From Rhodamnia argentea (taxonomy: Eukaryota > Streptophyta > Magnoliopsida > Myrtales > Myrtaceae): a DNA stretch of 64,000 nucleotides. The notes below the pieces were generated by a model that saw only the letters and a list, made by a program, of their open reading frames with translations, was not told the DNA's origin and did not search any database. The position numbers and the translations under genes are program-made. The stretch lies in NCBI RefSeq assembly GCF_020921035.1, contig NC_063157.1, positions 5,886,501-5,950,500 of the forward strand, in the 5' to 3' direction. Within the stretch, counting starts at the first letter, position 1. Each line of letters starts with the position of its first letter. Of the stretch, positions 10,605 through 21,408 are shown piece after piece.

Positions 10605-13542
10605 TGTCGCGACCTCACCTTCGGCCTCCTTGAGAAGGTTCGGCGGGTTTAGAGGTATTGTCATCGATCAATGGCGTAGACTCTCCCAAGTCCTACCTCG
10701 CGTGACATTTGGATTCATTTTCATTGATTAGCAAATTGAAATGCTATTAAGATTCGCCATTAGCCTATTGGGGTCGGTTAGAAACCAATCGAGACATGGG
10801 AGGATTATCTCGATTCCTACGCAACCAGAGTTTCTAGGTTCGGGGACTTGTTTACGCTAACTAGATAATTAGCGCCCTTTCGGTACCTAACCGGTTGATA
10901 TTCCCTAAGGTGACCACACATTATGCATATCATTTTAAACTTATCAGATATCTAACTAGTACTAAATGATCATGCATAATGTTTTTCTGTCATTTCGTGC
11001 AATTACCTATTTATCCTTAACCTAGCATATAGGGAAAGCGATTAACATGCAATTTTTCAAAAGATCGTTATAAACACTCAATCAAATAAATATGCCAAAT
11101 AAAGATTAGGATAAGCACATGCAAACCAAATCTATGATGGCGATATTTAAACAAACAATTTCGACTCGAAGGTCGAATTACAATGATTATCAAACCGGAT
11201 TGGACATCGGTCTTCAATCAACACCAATTTAAGGCTTGAAAATTCACATTAGGGGTAAAAAGGTCAAAGAAACCAATTTTCTAATTTTCTGAAATTTTTT
11301 TTATTTTTTATTTTTGAATTTTTTATTTATTTTTCAAATTTTTTATTTTTTATTGTTTTTTTATTTAAAGGAAGCCGGGTCCGGGTCGGGTCCTCGGACT
11401 CGGACCCGGATCGGGTCGTTGGGCCTAACCGTAGACGGTGGGAAGACCGTAACAGGGCCTAGTCGATCTAAAAGGGTGAGGCCCACTTTTCCACTTTGAC
11501 CGAACCGGGCCCATAATCCTATCACCCATTTCTTTGAAACAAAACAGCCTTGGCCCAGCAATTTCTCTTTTTTTTTTTGTTTCCACAAGAGCCCACACGA
11601 CCAGCCTTCGCTCTTCATTTTTCTTAGGCCACCCCACTCAAGCCCGCTCTCCTCTCTTTGGCACAGCCCAACAACCTCGGCTTCTCTTTTATTTTTCACG
11701 CCATCCCAAGCTCCCCTCTTGACCTTCTTGGGCTGGTCCACCAAACATCTCAAATAAAAGAAGCCAAGCCCAGCTTTCCTTTTACTCTCTATGTCAGCCC
11801 AAACGCCCAAAGACAGACACCAACAAAAAATGTGGAATGGCCCTCCGCTACTATTCATCGTTTTCTTTATTGCGTTTGCAACATGCACCGTGACACCGGC
11901 TTCGCCTACGGTCGTGACCAAGCCCGACGCCGCTGGTCCGGGTGTGAGCACCGACGCCGACTTTGTCGGCCGCCAAGCTTCCGCGTCGGTCCGGCCTGAC
12001 CTCCTTTGTTCTCCTAAAAAAATCGTCGTTACGTTCGTCGTCGGGCCGCCTCTGTCACCACGTCGGGCTGCCACGGGTTCGAGCTCGCGCGCCATGCCCG
12101 CGAGACCCGCTTGTTGCCGCTAGTAAGTTACACTCGCAGGACCTTTTCGCTGCAAATGTCGAGTCCATCTACTTCGCAGGTTGCTGTTGGTCCAACCTCG
12201 CATTCGCTCGCAACTACGTCAAGTCGCCTAACTATTGAAGACCTTCTCGCGCTCTGTCTTCACTCACTTTCTCGTCGTCACCGGCCCAAACTAGTGTGCC
12301 ATCTCTCATGCCCGTCGGATACCATTGAATGTCGGAGGTGGGAGGATCATCGACACATACCACCAAACCCGTCTAACCTCGCCATAAACTAGAGAGAACT
12401 TTCCGAAAGAATGGAGCTCCGAATCGCTTCCGTCCGACACCACCTCCTCCTCTTCGAGCGTTTAACCTTTGCCTCGATATCCAACAACGGGACACGCAAT
12501 GGTCCTTCCCGGACGAGAACAGGCGACGACAAGCAACTCCTCAAAACTGGTTCAACAACCACCAACATAAAAGAGACCCGATCGCACCTAAACTAAACTC
12601 TCAACCAACAATATAGGTGAAAGCACGTATGAGCAACAACAAGATTGTGGCGGTGCAGCCATGCTACAACTAAATGGAGTGCATCAAACAAGTGAGGACG
12701 TGGGCTCTTTGTGGGTACGGGACCATCCAAGTTCACAAGAAAACAATCCATACATTCATTATATGTGGACACGATGCATACATGGACAAGAAAATGCCAA
12801 TCTTGGCTGGGGCGAAACGCCACAGTGAAGAGCCAAGAAATGAACTTACCTGATTGGCGGATAGGAGAGGAGCGAACTTCACAAAAACTCACGGAGCGTC
12901 CTCTTCGTGCTCTTTCTCTTTTTTTTTTCTTCGGTTCTTCCGCCCTCTTTTTTGGGACCACCGAACCAACAGCCTGCTCATTCTCCTTCTTTTATCACCT
13001 TCTTGACTCCTTCCCCAAGTTTCATTCTGCGGACAAGAGTAAAATCCGGCTAATGTGGACGTGGATTGGTGAGAGACCACGTGAGGTGTGCGGTGAAAAT
13101 GAAAGTAACGTGTGTGCGTGTGCAGGTGAGTGATGTGAGAGACCAACGTGAGTGGGCTGAAGAAGAAAAAATAAATGAGAGATGGATTTTGGGGGAATGT
13201 GGGTTGAAGAGAAATAAGAAAGGGAGATGGGCTGAGAAATAAAAGGAAAAGGTGGGCTGAGGAGAAAATGGGCTGCGAGAAATTAAAAAGGAAAAGGAAA
13301 GTCTGGGCCCGATTTGGTTGAGAAAGAGTAATGAAGTGGGCCATGTGAAATGCGACAGCCACGAGCGGGCTTGAGTCGAACCGGCCCGACCCGATATTTT
13401 CTTTTTCTTTTTCTTCAATTTTCTTATTTTCTCATTTCTTCTTTTTTTTTTTCTAAAAAAAATCGTTATATATATTTATTTGTTTATTGCTTTTTCTATT
13501 TTGCAATAAGACAAAAATAAATTAGACGTATTCATATTTAAC

Positions 13543-13583
<41 letters not shown>

Positions 13584-13610
13584 TGGGATCGCCAAAATTA
13601 GGTGTCAACA
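10605..13610. mobile_element. Solo LTR, 3,006 bp, ATACG target duplication
   Basis: The insert begins TGTCGCGACCTCACC and ends GGTGTCAACA (TG..CA termini). It is flanked by ATACG at 10600-10604 and 13611-13615. Without it the array sequence joins cleanly (GATACG then AGCTGGTCAC), so it inserted at the 5' edge of IRE1-like copy D. A second member with the same ends lies at 37704-40255. I find no internal repeat, primer site or gag/pol, hence solo LTR. Inside are a GC-rich part (about 11380-12400), purine-rich stretches and an AAT microsatellite near its end. Reading frames within it look fortuitous. The strand of the parent element cannot be set. Confidence 0.82.
13544..13583. repeat. (AAT)n microsatellite
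   Basis: About 13 AAT/ATA units lie just inside the 3' end of the solo LTR. Confidence 0.95.
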
Positions 13611-13618
13611 ATACGTAG

Positions 13619-15462
13619 CTGGTCACAAAAAGTACTGTTGATGAACCTCACCTTGGACTGAAGACGAAATTCTCTTTTACAATCGCAAATCTAAGGTTTG
13701 GCCAAGTGAGTGATAATCTATGTCTTTCTCTCAAAGTTTCTTTTTGAAGCACAACATACCAAATTGTCTTTACATTTCTCCAAAGCGCTACCAACTGTCT
13801 TATGGTGTGCCAAGACGGTGGATAAAGAATGATGCTAGTTGGCATTACGGTACCTTTGACGGATGCCCGCAGAATGACGAAGGTGGAAAGTTAGGCGATG
13901 CTTCTAACGATATATTCGAAGTGTAGAATAGCTTGGCTAAAGGGACTAGCGATTCTATCCGTCGTTGTATTGTTATGTGTATATCGAATAAAATTGGATT
14001 CGGTAGTCATGGGAGTATTGTTTTTAGGGAAGTTATGACAATAGACCTATCGCGGTGAGGCAGCTTCACCTTGAACGTTGGCAAGAAACGAAAGGGATAA
14101 AAGACACCCTATTAAACTATCATCATCCGAATGTCCTACTTTATGAAGGTGTGCTGGAAACGAAGCATTTTATATTTGTTTGCCAAGATCTTTGTAATGG
14201 CGGCAGTCTTTTAGACTTAGTTCAAGCGGTTTCTGCAAATATGGACTTCTCTTCTTTCCTCAATATAGAACACGGAGAAAAATTGGAAGTTCTTAGGAGG
14301 GAAATGGAGAACTTTGAATTATGGACAGCTAGTGGGCATCCGTCATTGCTTTTGCTAAACCTAATGGGGTAATTCTTATGGCTTTGAAGACTTCGATTAT
14401 CTAAGATGTTATTTAGTTGTTTGATTTTTTTTATCATGTCTACTTATGATACAGGGAAATGATATTAGGATTGAGTCATTTTCATGGATTAGATATCATC
14501 GAAGGTGATGTAAGGCCCAAGAATGTCCTGATTACTAGGAGCAAAACATTATCGATCAAATGGACCGACATAGAAATTAGCAAATTGCCCATTTGAGAAA
14601 ATTCAAACAATGGTAAGTTTGATCTTCTACGTTCGTTTGCAATTTTTTTTTAAATCTCTGATGTGTTGTCAAACCTTAGGGTGGCGAGCATCGGAGATGC
14701 TTTGTCTTGGGACGCAGCTAACAAGAGAGGCCAACCTGTTTAGTCTTGGGTGCGTCTTCTTCTTCCGTGCCACCTCTGGAAATCACCCCGATCTACTATA
14801 TGATGAAATGGGGCATCTAGATCACGGTAGAATTGAGAACCTACTCAGACCGTAGCCACTTCTTGTGAGGCTCGTCATTTGATTTGGACATTATTGAACT
14901 CGGATCCTAAATAGAGGTAAGAGTGTGGTTTCATTGAGCTAATATGATTTTAATTTTTTCATAAATTGCACTAATCAATATTTAATTGCTTCTATTTATT
15001 GGCAGACCAAAAATATCAAACGTGATTGATCATCCCATGTTTTGGGATTCTACGAAGAGACCGTTGTTTCTATGCGATGCCAGCGACAAACCGCAATTAG
15101 AACAATTCGCTTCAAATCTTAGGAAAGAAATTCATATGGGGGCAACATGGATTCTTCCCGGTCATAAAGATTGGCACAAGATGGTAGATGGTGATATTTT
15201 GTTGAATTTATTTGCCCATGAGCTCGGTGTGCAACACAGGTTTGCTCACGTGGTATCTTTTCTGCGAGCTATTAGGAATCGCTTCAACCATCACATAGAA
15301 ACCCCACACCTTCAGCAGATCGAAGGGCCATCTCCCGATGGCTTTGATGCATATTACTCTAGTCGATTTCCTGCTCTTTTGATGCATGTATATTTAGTTA
15401 TGTATAGAAACCGTGGTGGGGAAGAAGTTTTCGGGAAGTACTTTACTTTCTTTATAGATTAG
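13619..15462 (+). pseudogene. IRE1-like kinase/KEN-RNase pseudogene, copy D (best preserved)
   Basis: Copy D keeps the best exon structure. The upstream short exon is in frame, the N-lobe (14055-14369) is open, the canonical CAG acceptor before the catalytic loop is kept (about 14453), and the KEN exon 15006-15462 is fully open with its CAG acceptor. That exon reads DHPMFWDSTKRPLFL then the KEN core LRAIRNRFNHH and the SSRFPALLMHVY end. The Arg, Asn and His expected in the IRE1 RNase site are present; the Tyr after His is His. It is still broken by a 1-nt loss in the glycine-rich segment (about 14020), TGA at 14594-14596 (for Trp), a 1-nt loss near 14843, and TAG at 14912-14914 (for Gln in PDPKQR). 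The kinase motif DFG is DIE in the array. Confidence 0.8.
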
Positions 15463-15594
15463 AGGTGCATAGTGCTCCACAAAATTTGTCTTCCATGAGT
15501 TATCTTTTCATTGAAGAGAGCTAGACAAAATGACATTCTAGCAACACTGGATTTTGATATTGTATTTTGAGTGAGAACAGAACAATTGATCAAA

Positions 15595-16612
15595 TGTTGA
15601 AACTAAAACACTGCTATAGCAGTGAGGGAATTTCATATGTTCAAATTCTTGTTTTTCTCCTCATTCCTCTTGATTTCTCATTTTTGATTGAAACTGCTCT
15701 TATTGAGATGCCTCTACTTTTGGCTTTTGGCTTTTTTGGTTGAAATAGAGATCTTCAGATTCCTCAAGATTTCTTATGATTTGATGTTGCACCAAAATTG
15801 CTGTCCACATTAGTATGGACACTGGTAGAATTAAAAAATTCGTGATTTCTGACATGAGAAACCTCTTTATTGATATACATCTCATCATTATATTGTTGTT
15901 ACAGATTATAATTTATCTAAAAAACTAGCTAAAGCTATTCTTCACATAAGTTTAAGAAGACTCGCTCTTATGGAGGTACCCAAAAAATGGAGCATAAGTC
16001 ATTTTTTTTTTATCTTGTTCAATTGTGTTGTTAGCTCTTTTGGTGTTTGTGTTGCATAGAGAATGGAATTTGTTGATGAGATCAAATTAATGACAGAACA
16101 ATTCTTAAATTAGGGGGACCCTTGTCAAGCTGAAAATTTCAAGTAACTAGTGTAAGAGTTTTCCTGATGTGGGTTACATGAATTGGAATTGTAATTACCG
16201 TTTTTACGGGGTTGGTCTAATAAAAAAAGGGATATAATGACTCTTCATGGGCCAAATATGAGTCTAGCTAGTGTGGGCCGAGTTCAGCCTGGCCCGTGAT
16301 AAGAGGGCCCGGCTAAAACTCTATAAATAGGGCTAAGACGCCCCCCTCTAACCCTAATAACTTCATACGCCATTTAGTCTTCTCATGAGGTGAGAGAGGA
16401 GAGTGTGAGGTGGTCTCATCGACGCTAGGCATTCGGAGGGCGACGTAAAGGAAGCGCTTGAGCTTCGTATTGTCAGAATTCCGTATCAAGAACAACGAAT
16501 TCCAAATTAGGTGCACAAATTCCTTTTCCTTTATTGTTTTGTTTCTAGGTTTGGATTATGGCGATCGTAAGGTGTCGTTTGCGATGACGGGCGGCTGTTT
16601 GGATTGCAAACA
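15595..16612 (+). mobile_element. Copia-like LTR block D, end of array
   Basis: It starts TGTTGAAACT and ends GCAAACA. Homology to the other units fades within about 15 bases after this point, so the array ends at or next to the LTR-like border. The TATA box is near 16320. This end point fits an LTR-bounded array, but no target duplication can be tested because the left end lies outside the window. Confidence 0.45.
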
Positions 16613-17447
16613 GTTGAGATTCGAGAAAAGTTGTTTTCTTCAATCAAGCTCATCTCGAATTTAATCTGCATAAACTCAACAAACTTTTTGTGCAAATTCG
16701 CATGGAAGATATGATATCTCACTTAAAATATTATGCCCTAGCTTTCGAATAAATTGAATAGCAACTATAAGAATATCAACTATTTGAATCCGAAGCTACT
16801 TGACCTTTTACAAGAAGCATTAAGGACTTGCTCAATACATTTTGAGATGCCTTCAATGATTTACGAGAATTGTAAGTGAAGAGGAGAGTAGGAGAATTTT
16901 CAATCCTTCGGAAATATTGTGGGATCTTCCTCCAAAATATGATTTTTTTTTCAACTTACTAGAAAAATGTGTTAACGAGAAGCCTTTTGATTGTCCATGA
17001 AAGTACTTAATTATAGAGTGTTGTTAACAATGAAACATTCTTCACTAAGCCGATTTCATAATTTTCATTAGCCTCAAATGATCGGAAAGATTTTCTTCGA
17101 ACCAAACAGAAGTGAACTCGCTTGAGTAGGTGGGTTAACCCGGCGAAGCCACGCTCACGTCTCATTGGACCTAACTTTGTTTATCATGCAAACAATCAAC
17201 TATCGACAAAGTTGCATACCGATATTTCGAGGCGGCTCAAGCCTCGGTCAAATGGATCGGGTCGAGACAGACCTTGTTTACAAGCCCCTTCCCGAGGTAA
17301 GCTATTCGACCTTCATACTCAAAGGGCTCGGATGAGTCCGCGCCAATGATTAGCTCAACCCCCAAAGTCAACAAATGACAAGGTTAGAATCATATGCCTT
17401 ACCAACATCGATCTTACAAATGAAACATTTGTATCCTTAGGAAATGA
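16613..17447. other. Unrecognised spacer
   Basis: AT-rich sequence to about 17100, then a GC-richer part (17100-17350) with a 75-codon open frame of no known family. Around 16870-17000 the translation reads like decayed coding sequence (RRIFNPSEILWDLPPKYD type words) but I cannot name it. Confidence 0.4.
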
Positions 17448-17456
17448 AATTTAGTT

Positions 17457-18101
17457 GGGAAAATTTCAAATAAGGGTCTCAAGTACTTTCATTTTATCAA
17501 ATAAGGACCCGAAGTGAACCTTGTATCTAATAAGGGTGTGAAGTTCCCTTTTTTTCTCAAATAAAAGCATGAAGTGACAAAAAATCCTCAAAAGAGAGCC
17601 TAGTCACAAGGGCATTTTTGTCATTTCCTCTCTCTTTTTTCCTTTTTTCTTTATCTTTTCATTTTTCTATTTTTAAGAATTAAAAAAAATACAAATGCAC
17701 ATGCGAGAGGGTTGGGGCCGCTTCCCACCGTCGGTAGGGGGCGGACAAGCCCTCGCCGGAACCAAGAGAGGGTCGGGCCCTCTCCCGGATCCGGGCGAGG
17801 GCCGCCGACCCCGCCGCCCTTTCTTGACGCCACATCGGCGGGAGGGGAGGAGCCTCCCTCCTGTGTTTATTTCTTCTTCTTTTTTTCAAATTTTTAATTT
17901 CTTTTTTAATTTACAAGAAAGGAAAAGAGAAAGAAATTTTTTTTAAAAAATCAAAAAGAAGAAATGACAAAAATACCCTTTAAGGGCATGCCTTTTCTTG
18001 AGACTTCATGGCCACTTCAAGCCCTTATTTGAAATAAAATTCACTGTATGCCTTTATTTGAGAAAATAAGAACATTTCGGTACTTTAAATGGAATTTTTC
18101 C
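17457..18101. mobile_element. Non-autonomous MULE-type element, 645 bp, 9-bp target duplication
   Basis: Long imperfect terminal inverted repeats (about 150-180 bp, outer ends GGGAAAATTTC and GGAATTTTTCC) are flanked by AATTTAGTT at 17448-17456 and 18102-18110. A 9-bp duplication is typical of Mutator-like transposons. The core (about 17700-17870) is strongly GC-rich, contrasts with the AT-rich arms, and contains short frames that look fortuitous. No transposase. Confidence 0.85.
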
Positions 18102-18110
18102 AATTTAGTT

Positions 18111-18650
18111 AACAGTAAGTAAGATCTTGCCAGTGGGGTCTTCGTGCGGTCATTTGTTTGGGCCACTTGCTCCCTCTCTTCATTTCTCAATTGGTGTTCT
18201 TGGGCTATGTCCGTGGCGTGGCGGCCTCCAACTGCAACAACCTCGTCTTTTGCATTCTTATATGTTCTTTTCTTCCTTTTTTGCCGTTCTTGAGCAATCG
18301 CTTGCTGACGACAGAAGGCATCATCGCCTTGGTAAGCTATTGAACTAAGATATGAGTAATAGTGTTGGGTTTTCTTTCTGTTCTTGCATGTTCCTGGGTG
18401 ACATGGTATATCTACCGACCTTGCGAATCACATGAAACAGCAGTCAATCTCGCGCAAGAATCCGAAAGAACCATGCTCCTCTTATTGAAAATTAACAGCT
18501 GCTACATTGAGACTGCCTTCACAGCCAAAGTCTCACGCTTATTCAAGATTTCTTGTTACAAAAGACTTACGAAGTGCTCTGCTCGGCAAACAGGGCATTT
18601 TTAAGGCATTTTGATATATAAAAATTTCTCCTTTCTGCCATCTGTAAGTC
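18111..18650. other. Spacer, no gene recognised
   Basis: Short open frames occur (18127-18348 and 18362-18604), including a Leu/Phe-rich one, but none resembles a known family or matches another copy of the neighbouring duplication. It may be flanking or intron-derived sequence of the KLCR fragment that follows. Confidence 0.4.
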
Positions 18651-19015
18651 TATGGATGAATTGGAGCAGTCGCTCACATTGCTTAAGAAGGCTTTGAAGA
18701 TACATGCTGATGCCCCTGGCCAGCAAAACATGGTTGCAGGAGTCGAGGCATGGATGGGGGTTATGTATCGTATGATGGGAAAATATTTACACCTCCATAA
18801 ATTCTGCCGCTCCGAAATCCGGAACAGTGCAGAGGAAAAGTCTCCCTTGTTTGGAATTGCTTTAAACCAAATGGGTCTGAGCCTGCGTGCAATCTAATGC
18901 AATATACGAGGCTGCAGAACTCTTTGAAGAAGCATCAAACATTTCGAAAAGGAATATGGACCATATCACCGTGAAGCATTTTGGTTGGCACGTATGATGC
19001 ATTGAACAGGTATGA
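18651..19015 (+). pseudogene. KLCR fragment 1 (TPR region)
   Basis: The translation LKKALKIHADAPGQQNMVAG and EKSPLFGIALNQMGL matches the intact KLCR at 44740-47378 (opposite strand), starting mid-exon. Small deletions and frame changes interrupt it around 18790-18830 and 18885-18990. The match ends at the exon/intron border (TACGATGCATTG equivalent, about 19013). Sequence like the gene's 3' UTR recurs at about 19270-19390, but the last coding exon is missing. It lies convergent to GDSL copy 1, as the intact KLCR does to GDSL copy 5. Confidence 0.85.
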
Positions 19016-19639
19016 CTGTTTATTCTCAGCTTTGCTCGTGATTCTTGCCATTTAATTTGTATTTCTGCGATCTTGTCTCCATAGCATCTATCGTTTCTGG
19101 GCCAAACTTCATGGTTTTACCATCATCTCCGAGTCCCTTGAAAATGACAGCTTAAGTTAGACTGTTCTTTAATTCCCTTGTTGGCATTTCGTTCGCACTG
19201 CTGCTAGTTCTTTTATTTATGGAATGGAATCTAACCGGCAGTAGAGTCAGGTCCCCAAGGCCATTTAGGCGTGATCGTGACGTGATCTTAGAAGATGGTG
19301 GCATCAAGGTATTGTGATCTTGACGATTTACGTACTTTCTTAGGCATGAAGCAAATTTGAGAGAGGAAGTACATAAGCTATCTATTTCTGCCGAATAATC
19401 TCTAAAGCAAAAGAGACTTAGCAATTAGAAAGCCACGCCCTTCTTATTGGATATCTGGTTTTATATGTCATTTTTAAAGCAATGCTTGTATTATTTTGCA
19501 TGTGAATATTTCCTAACATGTGCTCCGACAGGATTGATGTTTTATTTAGGACCAGAAAGTAGAAAAGGAAAAGCAATATTTTTCGCTCTTTTTTCTTTGG
19601 TTCTTTTGGATATTACATCTTCAATCTTGACGCTGTAAG

Positions 19640-21408
19640 TTATGGACAAGCACTGGAGATTGGTGAAGGTGGGTCGGACATGGAACAGTTGAGGATGCGT
19701 GAAGAGATCCACGAATTTGCTGCATCCGTGAAATGTATGCTGTCCCAGCCAATTTGATCCTGAGGATCGCCACAAGCATCTCCATGAACAGTGGTTCCAT
19801 TTACGTGTGCTGACAGTCCACACATCACGAATGTCGGCACGAAGGTACCACAGCAGTAGTTCAGTGGATCAACAAAACCTGCCACCAGATTTCATCAATG
19901 GTTAGAACATGATTTACACAAGGAGATCTGCTCATTAAGTGTATCCTCCTGTTGCTTGCGGATTGCCAACTTTTTCTCTACATTTACCTTGTAGATCTGC
20001 TCATTAAGTGTAGCCTGAGAGAGCTAGTACTCTCTGATATGCGGAAGATTACCTTGGTTTTTAGCATCACTTATCAGCGATAGCTTGGCTGAATATAGGT
20101 CGACATATGTGAATGCAGCCACAGATAGATTATTTACCCTTTCTTTAAGCTGCTGATTGAATTCTTGAACGACATCGTTTTGATAAGCGACACAGCCATT
20201 CTGGTTAAGGGTGCCATTTCTGAATTTAAATGGCACAGCCATGAAAGGCAAGCATCCAATTGGACCGGTGTTGTGTATCCAAAAAGCTCTTGCTCCTTCG
20301 CCATAGAGTTGCTGAAAATAAACAACAGAAATACCTTTAGCAGTATAAAAATTAGCAAGTTTTGTGCATTATTGTTAGGCTTTTTATGGATCTCAGAAAT
20401 TCTATGACTGCCCATAACTTGTATTGCTGCGTCAAGGATGCCAGGAATTGTAGCGACAGTTTGATCTACTGTCACGTTCTGAAAGGCAAAAAAAAAGATC
20501 ATTCTGTCCCATATCAAATGTGTAGATGGCCTTTGAGAAATCATCAGGATGCGGAAGGGACATGCTGCTGCAACTCTCGATCATCCCTGAATTTAACGTG
20601 ACTTTTTTTTATGTTGTCAGTCTTTACAAAATTATTCAGATTTGTGCACAAAATGCTATTATGGGGACTCTTAATTGGACTGAGTGGCATATCCAGATTA
20701 CTTGCCTCGTGCCATAATTCTGGCTAATGAACTGCAGAAAGCTGACGAAGGGCATAATGGCTCACCATAATCACTTGAGTTCTTATAGAGTTCTGTTGTG
20801 CGAGATTTGAACTGTTTGAATTGCAAGATTTGAACTGTTTGTTGCGGCAAAGTTTACACCGCGTCCAAAGTTCGTCCCTACGGAGTCCAAGTATGCACTC
20901 ATGTATGGTAATCCTAGTTTCTCAGCTGCAGCAAGTTCAAGAAAACCGATTATACCTCTGTGATTGTACAAATATTAACCTGTAATGACCTTTATCAAGG
21001 CATCTTTTTGTCAAGACAATGAACTTCTAGTGATCAAAACATGTTCATCCTGACAGGTGTGATTAACCACTAAATTTCCCTCGTTGCATGCTTATGGGAT
21101 CCATATAAGGAAACCGATGACTCGAATGTTTCAAAGTAGTCCGCTAAGAAATCTTACTTATGAAATCGAGGATGACATGCTCATTGGATAACCTCTTGGG
21201 AGGATTGCCAAGGTTGGTTTCGCCGTAGGGAGGTGGAATTTGTGTGAGTGCAGCAGAGCGGCCTCCGGTGTCCGAGTTTGAATCCCCAAAGTTGTAGATA
21301 GCAGGAAAGTTGCAGCTAGATGAACTGCTGGACACCATATCCCTTTTGTGTCATTGCCAATCCCAAAACCAGCAGTCCCAAAATGCCGAGTATTTTTGCT
21401 AATGCCAT
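19640..21408 (-). pseudogene. ENOD8-like GDSL esterase/lipase pseudogene, copy 1
   Basis: Five exons are traceable: 21408-21158, 20925-20766, 20586-20419, 20311-20053, 19878-19640. The family is plant GDSL esterase (FGDSNSDTGG block I, FDMGQND-type block III, and WDSIHFTDAAN with the Asp/His pair in the last exon). Defects are an extra base in the signal-peptide part of exon 1, about 41 nt lost with repeated CAGTTCAAATCT words in exon 2, a T-rich insertion and a lost standard donor (CAA-GTTATG) at exon 3. Exons 4 and 5 are open; exon 4 is 4 codons shorter than in copy 2. It is beyond repair by one change. Confidence 0.88.

Noticed and set aside
11361-12095. 244-codon minus-strand frame inside the first solo LTR
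   Set aside because: It lies in a GC-rich repeat stretch, resembles no family, overlaps frames on both strands and is bounded by LTR termini; base composition explains it.
12711-13418. Several 120-157-codon frames on both strands
   Set aside because: Low-complexity purine/pyrimidine tracts within the solo LTR give long open frames by chance.
13544-13583. CRISPR-like regular repeat
   Set aside because: Simple AAT microsatellite; no spacers. No CRISPR array is expected in plant nuclear DNA and none is seen.
17651-17946. Pro/Arg-rich short frames
   Set aside because: They are the GC-rich core of the MULE-type element read in several frames.
18127-18343. Short Leu-rich frame as a secreted peptide gene
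   Set aside because: No conserved counterpart, no clear promoter, and it lies in decayed spacer before a KLCR fragment.
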